Origin: Bipalium vagum
Lineage: Eukaryota; Platyhelminthes; Tricladida; Geoplanidae
Direction: 5' to 3'
NCBI GenBank assembly: GCA_037834085.1
Contig: JBBMKC010201383.1
Coordinates: forward strand, 1-24,412
DNA: 24,412 nt
Every line of letters starts with the position of its first letter. Position 1 is the stretch's first letter. Shown one piece after another: positions 12,701-19,866 of the stretch. A program made the translations under genes and the position numbers. Under the pieces are notes generated by a model. It had not been told where the DNA came from, searched no databases, and was given only the letters and a program-made list of their open reading frames with translations.

Positions 12701-13549
12701 ATCTTTTTAAAGTATTGTCACTATACAATAATAGAAATAGTCCTTTATAGATATAGAATTTGTGATTTAAATCAAGCCTAAAATAAAAAATTTATCAAAA
12801 ATAAACTTTTAACTTGTGATGAAAAGAATAAAAAATAATTTTATGTCAAGCCATAATTGAATAGAAATGGCACCATCCTCGTTTGAGTTGGACCAAACTA
12901 AATATGAGCTCTGTCAAAGCTATTCGAATGCCGGAAGCAAGTGTCTGGACCCCAGACACATATATATATAATAAGTTCGATGTTTTAAAAAAATTAATTA
13001 ATTAATATATTTTTCTGTTTAGTGCTGACGACGTAAGGTCTGGCTTTTTAGCTGGCGTACATGTTCTAATCTATTCAGATGGAAATATAAAATGGCCTAT
13101 TCGAACTCAGCTGAAAACCTTTTGCTCCATGGATATCAAAATGTTTCCATTTGACTTACAAATATGCTCTATTGAATTTGGATCTTGGGTTCTTATTGGT
13201 CAACAACATATATTATATGACAATAAAAACATTAATTCAAACAAATCTATTGATCTCTCCGGCTACACTGATAATAGTGATTGGATTTTAGTTTCAGCTA
13301 TTATTAAAAGTAGAAAAAATAATGGCATCAGGTTAATTCTGACTTTGGAACGACGAAGTTTTTTTTATATTTGGATTTTGATTGTCCCCTTCATTATGCT
13401 GACAGTCCTATCTTTGATGACATTTCAAATGCCATCTACATCAAAAGAAAAGCTCAGTCTTGGTTTATCAGTTTTTATGGCATTCTCTATGTTCATGATA
13501 ATGATATCGGAAAGAATTCCTCCTGCAACAAAACATGTGCCTCTTATTG
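3785..13549 (+). CDS. Nicotinic acetylcholine receptor-like subunit (Cys-loop channel), 5' three exons; 3' exons not found
   Basis: Exons are 3785-4069, 12865-12974 and 13023-13549, giving 307 residues in one frame. The first exon gives a signal peptide, then LTEEQVIHNYI and IDLDERQQILTTSIYIEQ, matching the receptor N-terminal region. The second exon is exactly 110 nt, as in many animal nAChR genes, and reads KWHHPRLSW to the PDTYIYNN motif, whose last Asn is completed across the intron. The third carries the Cys-loop C166-x13-C180 with FPFD, then M1 (WILIVPFIMLTVLSL) and M2 (EKLSLGLSVFMAFSMFMIMI). It stops at VPLIG followed by GTAAGT, a conserved nAChR intron position. Glu at M2 -1' fits a cation channel. 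The loop-C vicinal Cys pair is absent, so it is not an alpha-type subunit. M2 9' is Met instead of the usual Leu. M3, the cytoplasmic loop and M4 were not found. It may be a divergent gene with distant exons or a truncated one. Confidence 0.85.
3828..3869 (+). other. Possible 42-nt in-frame intron in the channel signal-peptide exon
   Basis: The segment begins GTAATTTT and ends TTTTTCTATTAG, with a good pyrimidine-rich acceptor. Its length is a multiple of three and it has no stop, so it can be read through or spliced. Splicing joins ...FSFIVKG to IMIQTTALKL. Retention allows a different start at 3839 with signal-like MLYSNIIFLLGIMIQ. Confirmed-looking introns nearby are 45 and 48 nt, so 42 nt is plausible here. 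Confidence 0.45.
4070..5087 (+). other. First part of the 8.8-kb channel intron
   Basis: AT-rich DNA follows the GTGAGT donor at 4070. The open frame at 4379-4585 is mostly Ile, Phe, Leu, Asn and Tyr, as expected from AT-rich noncoding DNA. No exon, RNA gene or element was recognised. Confidence 0.6.
5088..6362 (-). mobile_element. Decayed Tc1/mariner-superfamily transposon (arthropod-type family), minus strand
   Basis: The terminal repeats are similar: CAGTGTCGACCAAAAGTCTG on the left at 5088, and CAGGGTGTGCCAAAAGTTAA read on the minus strand from 6362. The transposase runs leftward from about 6252 and is spread over several frames. The N-terminal part has FTSEERTKKVVFYLESQRS. A helix-turn-helix follows (KISSRKLCSLLNVSRLSLQR). 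The first catalytic Asp lies in WMSDEAHFQLNGYVNK, the second in FQQDAATAQTNNKT near 5500, and the third in DLTVSDFFLWGYLKDKVF at about 5350-5410. Roughly half a dozen frameshifts and stops separate these parts, so it is dead. The left flank lacks an obvious TA duplication. The right end abuts a fragment of another transposon. Confidence 0.85.
6362..6493 (+). mobile_element. C-terminal scrap of a second Tc1-like transposase
   Basis: An open frame of 43 residues ends with TAA at 6491. It starts YNLINAAITDEMLKINKDQL and ends SPVEAVIDAKYGFIE. This resembles the last segment of Tc1-like transposases, where an Asn-rich helix, a Cys/Arg motif and a final GG/GFIE occur. The preceding part of the gene is not visible on the far side of the 5088-6362 element, so only this scrap remains. 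The family assignment is from memory of the motif and is moderately weak. Confidence 0.45.
6494..9603 (+). other. Middle of the channel intron, no recognised gene
   Basis: Mostly AT-rich DNA with ATTAATTAATT runs (for example near 8265-8282). Open frames at 6866-7099, 7229-7486 and 7950-8153 have low-complexity composition and no family match. Two somewhat richer open segments, 8864-9034 (+) and 9137-9274 (-), are listed among the findings. No RNA gene was seen. Confidence 0.5.
9604..10825 (+). mobile_element. Decayed Tc1/mariner-superfamily transposon with TIRs, plus strand
   Basis: Inverted ends share AAAAGTAGTAGCGC: TATAGTGTTTTT... on the left at 9604, and TATAGTATGTTTC... read back from 10825. 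The TA at each edge fits a TA target duplication. Inside, a transposase reads rightward in several frames. Recognisable parts are an N-terminal helix region (RRSIQSFLKRFIDEDRIEF), a first catalytic-Asp block (VIDDETYVPADPNQVPGKEF, about 10130-10190) and LVWQAISSWGKISLSYIQEG (about 10258-10317). Then come the second Asp block YLDLATIYYTKDILDELE (about 10395-10450) and ARPIKNFF (about 10500), where relatives have RPIEK, so the catalytic Glu appears to be Lys. Several frameshifts and stops are present, so it is inactive. Confidence 0.85.
10958..11831 (-). mobile_element. Decayed mariner transposase (DD34D), minus strand, 5' truncated
   Basis: Reading leftward from an ATG at 11831 gives the mariner second helix-turn-helix and linker (NFENDELQVLIFED, then SVRLGAMGKTFKKGRWLPYE), then ILTGDKKW, normally TGDEKW with the first catalytic Asp. 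Next come IFQHDNIRPHAAKIVKTILE (second Asp) and APSNDHLF, normally APSDYHLF. The third catalytic Asp is therefore Asn. It ends with KIITKNGKYFD and a TAG at 10958, the usual mariner C-terminus. The first helix-turn-helix, about 50-60 residues, is missing. One frameshift near 11555 and roughly half a dozen in-frame stops make it a dead copy. Terminal inverted repeats were not identified with confidence, so the coordinates cover coding remains only. Confidence 0.9.
11832..12864 (+). other. Last part of the 8.8-kb channel intron
   Basis: AT-rich with TTAATTAATT tracts near 11935-11975. No gene or repeat was recognised. The acceptor before 12865 (GAATAG) lacks a good pyrimidine tract, but the frame join to the upstream exon is exact. 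Confidence 0.5.
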
Positions 13550-13682
13550 GTAAGTACTTTGAATCTTATTCAGTTCATTTGATTCCTAACCCCGATTTAC
13601 CTGCTTTTTACAATTTTAATATTATTCATTATAAAAATTTCAAATCAAAAAAAATTTTTAATAATATTTTCTTTCCTACATT
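13550..13682 (+). other. Start of the intron after M2
   Basis: GTAAGT opens an intron exactly at the conserved VPLIG position. The frame happens to stay open to 13704, but the translation after KYF has no receptor similarity, so it is read as intron. Confidence 0.75.
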
Positions 13683-14625
13683 TGTTACTATTATACCCTA
13701 TTAAAGTAACTTTCGCTTATCTGTCAGTAACTCCTCACTAAACAATGTTGTTCTCGTAATTGTTCTCGTATTGTTCTTACGCAAAGTTAAACTCAGAGTA
13801 AATCAAAAACCCCGCAATAATACTATATCCGCACCCTAAAAACTGAATCAAAACACTTTAATCAATAAAACTTTATTATAAATTTAACAACAATCTGATG
13901 CAACAACAAAATTCGCTCCAATACTCGTAGATCACCCAACATTATGTCCAGTAATAACTCAAAACAAAATGGCTTCAACGTCAAATAATCAAAATCGAGT
14001 CAATGGTTAAAGTAATAATAACGACAAAATAAATAATAATAATAATAATCTAATTAAATAATTTTAAAGAAAAGGATGAGAAGAATAATCACAAAGAAAA
14101 AGAGTTCGAGAATTAACAAAATAAAACGGTCTCACCAGAAACAACAAGGGGTCCGGGTCGTCCTCTAGGTCCTTCGCAAGTCACCTAGAAATTCCCAAAC
14201 TCTGTGGGTTCCCTTGGTAAATCCTTTTGCGATAACATATCCACACAAAAAATGAATACGGGAATCGTTGAATAGTTCTCGGGTCCTCTGGAAAATCGCA
14301 TCAAATCGAATGAAATCATCGTTCTGAAATTCGTTTTGAAATTCATTTTTGGGTACATTTCTGGGAATAGTCGTCTCTTTATATAGTCGTAGAGATTGGC
14401 CACGATCACCAATCCCCATGACTTGAGACGGCTATTTCCAACAATAGCTCTTTGTCTCTAACTTTATCTATACGCCGAGACAAGGTTAGACAAAGGAGCA
14501 AATCGATCACTTCGATGACGGAGCTCATTCATCATGATCCTTATCAAATTACGTCAACGCCCCTTATTTCCAATTCAGTACATCAAAGTTTCAACGCCGA
14601 GACTTCGATAAATCACTCTCATTAA
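13683..14625 (-). repeat. LTR-like repeat A, minus orientation, far end undefined
   Basis: Read on the minus strand, this repeat ends at 13683 with ...GGTATAATAGTAACA-type sequence and matches the 3' end of repeat C (18370-18514) over about 150 bp. Within it, on the minus strand, are a TATA box (CTATATAAAG, 14386-14377), a GGTGAG donor-like site at 14136, and AATAAA near 13870. The half at 14100-14620 is richer in G+C than its surroundings and contains a hairpin at 14450-14495 (CTTTGTC...GACAAAG). An 84-codon open frame lies at 14165-14419 without known homology. Promoter, poly(A) signal and TG...CA-type end suit a solo LTR of a retrotransposon. No internal coding region was seen, so it is a remnant. 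The end near 14625 is set by a drop in G+C only. Confidence 0.5.
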
Positions 14626-15760
14626 AATTTGATCACCAAAAATTTTCGAAATTAATTATTATTTTTATTATTATTATTATTACCATTATTATTCTTATTA
14701 TTATCATCAATCTCATCATTTCACCTTTTTATCTCTTTGGCAAACCCAACACATTTAAGGATTTGATAATATTATAACTTAAAGTAGTTCGAATTTTAAA
14801 AATTTGATTAATAAATAGGCTACTGGGAAAGCTTGTAGAATCTATTGCCTGAAAAAAAAACAAGCCAAAAATACAATTTTTTTCAAAAAAAACCCTTTTT
14901 CACATACCGCCACCTAATGATACAAACTGTACATCTTCCGAATGTCAAATTAATGTTTTCAACATCTTCTAAAACTGTTTTACTAATTTCTTTGTTTGTC
15001 ATGGTGTGTCAATTCTAATATTTTCAAAAAATATATTGGATTATATACAAATATGAGAATAACTTATTTAAATATGATGATTTCAAAATGGAAAATAATT
15101 TATTTCTGCAGCTTTACTATAGAAGATTGTAAGACATTCTAAAAATTAACTATAAAAATATATTTTCCATGGCACAACATAAAAAACAGCTTTATTAATA
15201 GATGAATGATCGTGATTTTTCATTTTGGATTAGACCAACTCTAAATTTAAGAACTTATTCAATCGAAAACGGTCTTTAATGAATACATGTCTCTAAAAGC
15301 GAAGAATTATATTCAACCGGCATCAATACACTTGTTAAACGTCGGCAAAATGCATTGCATCTCGGATTTTATTTTGATTAATAAATTTTTTTTATAAATT
15401 ATGACACTTTTACTTTATAGTTTAAAAACATTATTTTTGCACCTAACTAATAAATTTTCTTATCTTAAAAATTTTAAAACAGAAAAAATAAAACAAAAAT
15501 GTATTTAAAAGTCGAAAGTTTATAATCAATAAGACTAATTGATTGAAATTAGTTTTATTCATAAATATGTTAACTTTTTAATGAAATAAAATTATTTATA
15601 TTAAAAGTTATATTTTTAAGTTTAAAAAGCTATTAATTGTTTAAATATTCATTTACATTATATGCAACTGTTTAAATTTATTGACAACAGTAACAGATTT
15701 TAAATAAATGTACTTTTTCTTTCATTTAAATGGTTTATTCATTAATTAATGTAGGTGATT
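14626..15760. other. AT-rich spacer with TTA microsatellite
   Basis: A TTA/TTATTATC-rich tract covers 14657-14716. The rest is AT-rich. On the minus strand a short ATG frame (15003 to about 14907, MTNKEISKTVLEDVENINLT...) is followed by a plausible intron, but the next exon reads into a stop almost at once, so it is not called a gene. No M3 or M4 channel exon was found. Confidence 0.5.
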
Positions 15761-15968
15761 ATGAAGACTGAAAATCAAAAAAATCAAATTTTATTTCTAT
15801 CTAACGAAGGAAGGAGTTACATGAGAATTTCTGCAAAAACCAAAATATCTAGGAATTATGTAATTAGTATTTACCGAAAAAGATTGGTTGGAAAGTCCTT
15901 GAAAAAAGAACCGAAATGGAAAATTGATGCAGACTATAAGTTATGGTTGAAGAGGCAAATAAGCTATA
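15761..15968 (+). mobile_element. N-terminal fragment of an older Tc1-like transposase, interrupted by the element at 15969
   Basis: From the ATG at 15761 the frame gives a Tc1 DNA-binding domain: TENQKNQILFLSNEGRSY, ISAKTKISRNYVISIYRK, then a basic stretch and DYKLWLKRQIS. It aligns with the N-terminus of the neighbouring transposase (16293 on), so both belong to one broad Tc1 family. The frame is cut at the TA where the younger element begins. After that element ends at 17388 the reading does not resume as Tc1 protein. The outer copy was therefore already truncated or has lost its remainder. No TIR of its own was found upstream. Confidence 0.65.
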
Positions 15969-17388
15969 CCGATGGTCAAATTTTTTGACACACCTGATAT
16001 CTATATAAACGATGCTTAATAAAAGAGCTTTTATAATTAATTATGTATCTATATAAAATACTTATTTAAAATATATAAATTTTTTTAACTAATTGTACTT
16101 CTTTAAATAATATTGCCTAATTTAGTAAATTTTGAATTTATTTAAAAGTCAAATTTTTTGACACAGTAAGTTTAAATTGTTATTGCGTAATTTTTTTGAG
16201 TTAAAGTATATTTTAATTTCATGGTACATTAAAAATATTTTAGATTCTACTTTGTTAATGCACAATGTATTTGCAAGAAAACTGGCTATTCAATGGAGAA
16301 CAGAGGTTACAGTTATTCAGCCTTTGCCACAAGGTTGAGCAATACACGTAATGCAGCTTGCAATTTATGCGTCTACAGATTAATAAAATTAAAGATGAAG
16401 ACAGGACCGAAATTAAAAATGGATAAAGCGTGTAAGTTGCGCGTGAAGAGGAAGATTTATAGTCTTAATGAAGGCAAAGAAAAGATAAATGCGACGAAAT
16501 TAATAGATGAATGTGACTTAGATGTATCAAGAAGTACAGTACAGCGATATTTAAGGAAAACTGGTTTCATTTACAAAAGGATGTCATCCCAAATTCATTT
16601 GACAGTCGCTCAGAAGCAATTACGTATGGAATGCGTAAGATCATGGATTTCATTAAATCATAATTGGGATCTCACAATTTTTTCTGATGAAAAGCGGTTT
16701 TCTTTAGATGGTCCAGATGATTGGAGATCATATGTACAAAAATCATCGTCAAGTTATCGCATTAAGAGGCAGTGCAAAGGTGGAAGCGTCATGGTACGGA
16801 TGATGACAATGCCAAATGGTCTACTCTCTTTCAAAGTCGTGAAAGGAAACATGAATTTTGATAGATACATTAGGCTGTTGCCAGAAAGTGCTGTACCCAT
16901 AATAAAATTAAATTACGGAAAAAATTAGTGGTTCCAGGAGGATAATTCTTCGGTGCACAAAGGGAAGAAAGTTTAACTGTTGGAAAACAATATCATATCT
17001 GGTCTACGATGGAAATCAGTTCAATGGAAAGGAGGATTTGGCTACAAAAATAACTACCGTCATAAATTCCCTTAATGCCAACAAACGATGCAAAGTTATT
17101 GATTTAAATAAATCAATTAGACATCGCTTATGTAGGGTATTAGAAAAGCATGGTGATCTGTATAATCGTTAGGTTTTTTCTATAAATAAATAAGTGTGTC
17201 AAAAAATTTGATTTTTTCATTTTGCATATTTTAATAAATTTGAATATTATCGTAAAACAATATTGCAAACAACTTTTAAATTCAATTATTTATAACTTTT
17301 AACTCATTTAGTAATAAATTTAAAAAAATATTTCAACACATTTCTTAGCTTTATAAATCACAGGTGTGTCAAAAAAATTGACCATCGG
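15969..17388 (+). mobile_element. Tc1-like transposon with double (IR/DR) terminal repeats, 1,420 bp
   Basis: The ends are near-perfect inverted repeats: CCGATGGTCAAATTTTTTGA at 15969, and the complement of TCAAAAAAATTGACCATCGG ending at 17388. Each is flanked by TATA, giving a TA target-site duplication. The motif GTCAAATTTTTTGACACA occurs again at 16148-16165. Its complement recurs at 17195-17211, about 170 bp inside each end. This outer-plus-inner arrangement is the IR/DR structure known in Sleeping Beauty-type Tc1 elements, where the inner copies are extra transposase binding sites. Clean ends suggest a fairly recent insertion compared with the mariners at 5-12 kb. The transposase is broken. 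Confidence 0.9.
16293..17172 (+). pseudogene. Tc1-like transposase, inactivated
   Basis: The open part (16293-16928, 211 aa) has a decayed first helix-turn-helix, the linker MKTGPKLKMDKACKLRVKRK, a second helix-turn-helix (LDVSRSTVQRYLRKTGFIYK), and the catalytic core start TIFSDEKRFSLDGPDDWRSY with the first Asp. A TAG at 16926 stops the frame. The following codons still read WFQEDNSSVHKGRKV, which holds the second Asp. About twenty codons around the SPDLN motif are then missing, with a frame change and LLENN following. The last part, VYDGNQFNGKEDLATKI to RLCRVLEKHGDLYNR, ends at 17172 and is the usual C-terminus of this family. Relatives are about 330-340 aa. One point stop, one deletion with frameshift and a further stop make it dead. 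Confidence 0.9.
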
Positions 17389-17567
17389 TATACATATCTT
17401 TTTGGCCATTTGTGTTGCATTGACATTTTTTTTCCAATAATGTCTTCACAGTAATCTAATTTCCAATTTATCTCTATTTCTTCTAAACAAATAAAGCAGC
17501 ATATTTACAATAATTTTAAAAATATTAATTTACCGTCTGATAAAGAAAGTGTTTATCTACAAAATGA
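17389..17567. other. Short AT-rich spacer after the Tc1 element
   Basis: No gene. A short hydrophobic frame at about 17393-17437 (HIFLAICVALTFFFQ) was considered as a channel M4 remnant and not accepted. Confidence 0.4.
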
Positions 17568-18146
17568 TGTTACTCTATTATATTACTATGAACCCTGTCG
17601 TAACACTTTATTAACAAAGTAACAGCCACAATGTCTCAAGACTTTTGCCAGTGGAGCAACTATCATTGAATGTCAGAAGACTTTTGCCAGTAGAACAGGA
17701 CCATTGTCATTTCTGTAATTCTTATATTGATGCCCTTATGCGACAGGAGAGCACGACGGGTCCTGTGCGGTTAGAGGATTTCTGAGCGGACCGGATTGGG
17801 CTCAGCTAACCACCCTTTGGACCTGTCGTTCACCCGTGGTGAGAGTATTTATTTGTTTGTTTTTTTTTCATTTGAACTAACATTGATTATTTTAATCAGT
17901 TGATTATTAATTATTAATTTCTTTTTAGTATAACATTACTTGATTCTGTGATGATATAATTGATTTTATTGACAATTGATTAACATTTTAGTGATTGTTT
18001 GGAATGTTTTGTATTATTGTTTAAGCAATAAAGTGTTTTATATAGTTGTTTGATTCATTCAATTGCGTATACGTATAGGAATAAGTGAAGGGGTCAGTAA
18101 CGTTTCGAGGTTACGACTGGGTTTATAGTGAAATAATATCGTAACA
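17568..18146 (+). mobile_element. 579-bp element B with 37-bp imperfect inverted ends (TGTTAC...GTAACA)
   Basis: The first 37 bp (TGTTACTCTATTATATTACT...) and last 37 bp are inverted copies, 31 of 37 matching. Inside are a G+C-rich block (about 17740-17840), a 39-bp tandem duplication starting at 17631 and 17670 with shared AGACTTTTGCCAGT, GGTGAGAG near 17838, and AATAAAG at 18028. The right 170 bp resemble the ends of repeats A and C. It has no coding capacity. Either it is a non-autonomous DNA element or an LTR with unusually long inverted ends. A clear target-site duplication is not visible; the 9-bp flanks acaaaatga and ataataaga agree at 6 positions. Confidence 0.7.
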
Positions 18147-18369
18147 ATAATAAGAATCAATAAATAATCAAATACAATCAATTAAATCAGAATATTAATC
18201 AAATGTCTTAAGAAAATATCAATTTGAATTAAAGATTAATTTTAAACAGATATTTTAAAAAAGAAAAATAATGATCCTCTCACCGATTTGTCGACGACAA
18301 GTTTTGACATTTTGACTTTGCGCTTTTCAGACATTTGGCTAATATTGAATCTATGTAACCATGCAATTT
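18147..18369. other. AT-rich spacer, possibly the body of repeat C
   Basis: No gene. It may belong to the element that ends at 18514, but no left end was found. Confidence 0.35.
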
Positions 18370-18514
18370 TGCGCATTAATAAAGTTTTATTGTGGGGTTT
18401 TCATTAAATTCAGTTTAAATTTGTGTGACAGTAAAAGAGAAGCGAACACAACATTGCTAAGTGATGGGTTATTGATTACGAGGGAAAGTTACTTGATAAG
18501 GTATAATAGTAACA
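18370..18514 (+). repeat. LTR-like repeat end C, plus orientation
   Basis: It contains AATAAAGTTTTATTGTGGGG near 18379 and ends GGAAAGTTACTTGATAAGGT then ATAATAGTAACA at 18514. It is the inverted counterpart of repeat A's end at 13683: both share TGTTACTATTATACC, then AAGTAACTTTC, then CAATGTTGT, then AAAACCCC.CAATAA in the same order. It could be another copy of the same family or the opposite end of one large element spanning 13683-18514. It is a remnant without coding sequence. Confidence 0.6.
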
Positions 18515-19770
18515 CTATTCAATGAGTCAGATGTGTTTGGTTTACCCAAGACATCCACTCGGAAAATAAAACCAAGAAAAGGGATTTAAATTTTAATAAT
18601 AATAATTAAAGTTAATTGATTATAAAAAAGCAATTAAAAATTCCCAGATATTTTTATTTTGAAATTACTTATAAAAGTAAAACATCCATCAAAAAGTATT
18701 TTTTTAAAGAATTCTAAAAGAGGTAATTTATAAATATTAACAGTCATCAGGAAAGAAATTTTAGAGTTTTGACAAAATTTTTAGAAAAATCTCCAAATGA
18801 AGATTAGACTCAGAAAGGTATATAAGCAGAAGGATTTCAGTATAATTCCACCCTGGTAAAATTATTTCAAGAAAGTATTCGTAAAGAAGATATTTATTTG
18901 CCGTTCGAGAAAATATTCAAGAAGTATATCCAGTTTTATTAATATTGGACTATGGTTAAAATTCCCCATCAGCGGATTATTGGTGAGCAACCGTTAGGGG
19001 TCAGACGATAACTCGGGAGTTTTAGCCGAAGATTTTTTCCTTTTTGTTTTGTTTTCTTTAAAATAATTATCTTAAGTATTTTTCAATTAAGATATCATAT
19101 TTGATTCATTTTTAATATCAGATTTGGACATTATTGCTGTTTGGTTATTTAATAATTATTTTTTTATTTGAGATGTAGGATAAGATTCTATATATGATAA
19201 AATTGAATCTAATTTGAACACCGTACACAATAAAAATTCAAAGGAAAAATAAAGTTTGCATAAATAGAAATCATTTGCAGAACCCTGTCCAAAAATAATT
19301 CAGACAGAAGAAGAAAAGCCCCGGATACCGATCATAAAATGTTATCAAACTCCTTTAGAAAAAGAATTTTGAAAAATACCATACATTCCAATCGAATTTT
19401 TTAAAAAGGGAAAATAACCGATTTTGCTTTAGTTATTTAAAAGTCCAGACGAGGGATTTTCAAAGAATAATTTCTTTACAGTTAAATTATTTGTTGTTTA
19501 TCTATTTTGTCTAAATACACAAATTTAAAAATCGCTTTGTCTATTTTATCTGTCTAATGACGATCGCCAAAAGCTTTACAATTCATTAATTTTTTCCATC
19601 ACAACGTCACTGAGACTACAATGCGAACGAATTATAGAAATATTTCCTAAAAAAACCATATCAACTACAAAATGTTCTGCGAAACACAAAACCAAGCATG
19701 ACGCTGAGAGAGAAAGCGTTTACAATGGCAAATAATTCTTGTCACTGGTTACGTTTGCTTAAATAGGATT
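18515..19770 (+). other. Spacer upstream of the KLF gene with a possible core promoter
   Basis: Largely AT-rich. TATATAA at 18819-18825 is followed by TCAGTA at 18837 and by a donor-like TTG|GTGAGC at 18983. Together these could be a noncoding first exon for the downstream gene or part of another repeat. Base composition becomes less AT-rich from about 19600 toward the KLF start. No protein-coding exon was recognised, including channel M3/M4. Confidence 0.35.
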
Positions 19771-19850
19771 CTAAAAATAGCTGGCCGTCAATAACCAATC
19801 CAACCGGTTGCCAGCCAAAGCACGGCCAATGACGGTGCGATCTATTTTAG
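19771..19850 (+). promoter_or_regulatory. KLF proximal promoter: MEF2 site and two CCAAT boxes
   Basis: CTAAAAATAG at 19771-19780 is an exact MEF2 consensus (YTAWWWWTAR), 87 bp before the start codon. CCAAT boxes follow at 19795-19799 and 19826-19830; the latter, CGGCCAATGA, matches NF-Y preference. A CTATTTTAG at 19842-19850 is TATA-like but only 17 bp from the ATG. Vertebrate KLF2 and KLF4 promoters are known MEF2 targets. That this site works here is inference. Confidence 0.55.
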
Positions 19851-19866
19851 TCGTCAGCCTTCTGCC

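Noticed and set aside
12975-13022. Donor at the GAT|GTTTT position (12981) of the channel intron
   Set aside because: It would put the next exon out of frame and into a stop. The donor at 12975 (AA|GTTCGA) joins to T|GCTGAC and restores the conserved YNNAD motif with a canonical GT-AG intron.
13550-13704. Extension of the channel protein past VPLIG (KYFESYSVHLIP...)
   Set aside because: The open frame crosses a strong GTAAGT donor at a conserved intron position, and the translation loses all resemblance to M3.
14165-14419. 84-codon minus-strand frame as a gene
   Set aside because: It lies inside LTR-like repeat A, overlaps another open frame in the same stretch and has no family match, so it is treated as part of the repeat.
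14825-15003. Two-exon minus-strand gene starting MTNKEISKTVLEDVEN
   Set aside because: A good donor and acceptor exist, but the joined frame meets a stop at once. Other splice choices are arbitrary.
17393-17437. Hydrophobic frame HIFLAICVALTFFFQ as the channel M4 segment
   Set aside because: It is short and has no flanking receptor motif or splice structure, and hydrophobic runs are frequent in TTT-rich DNA.
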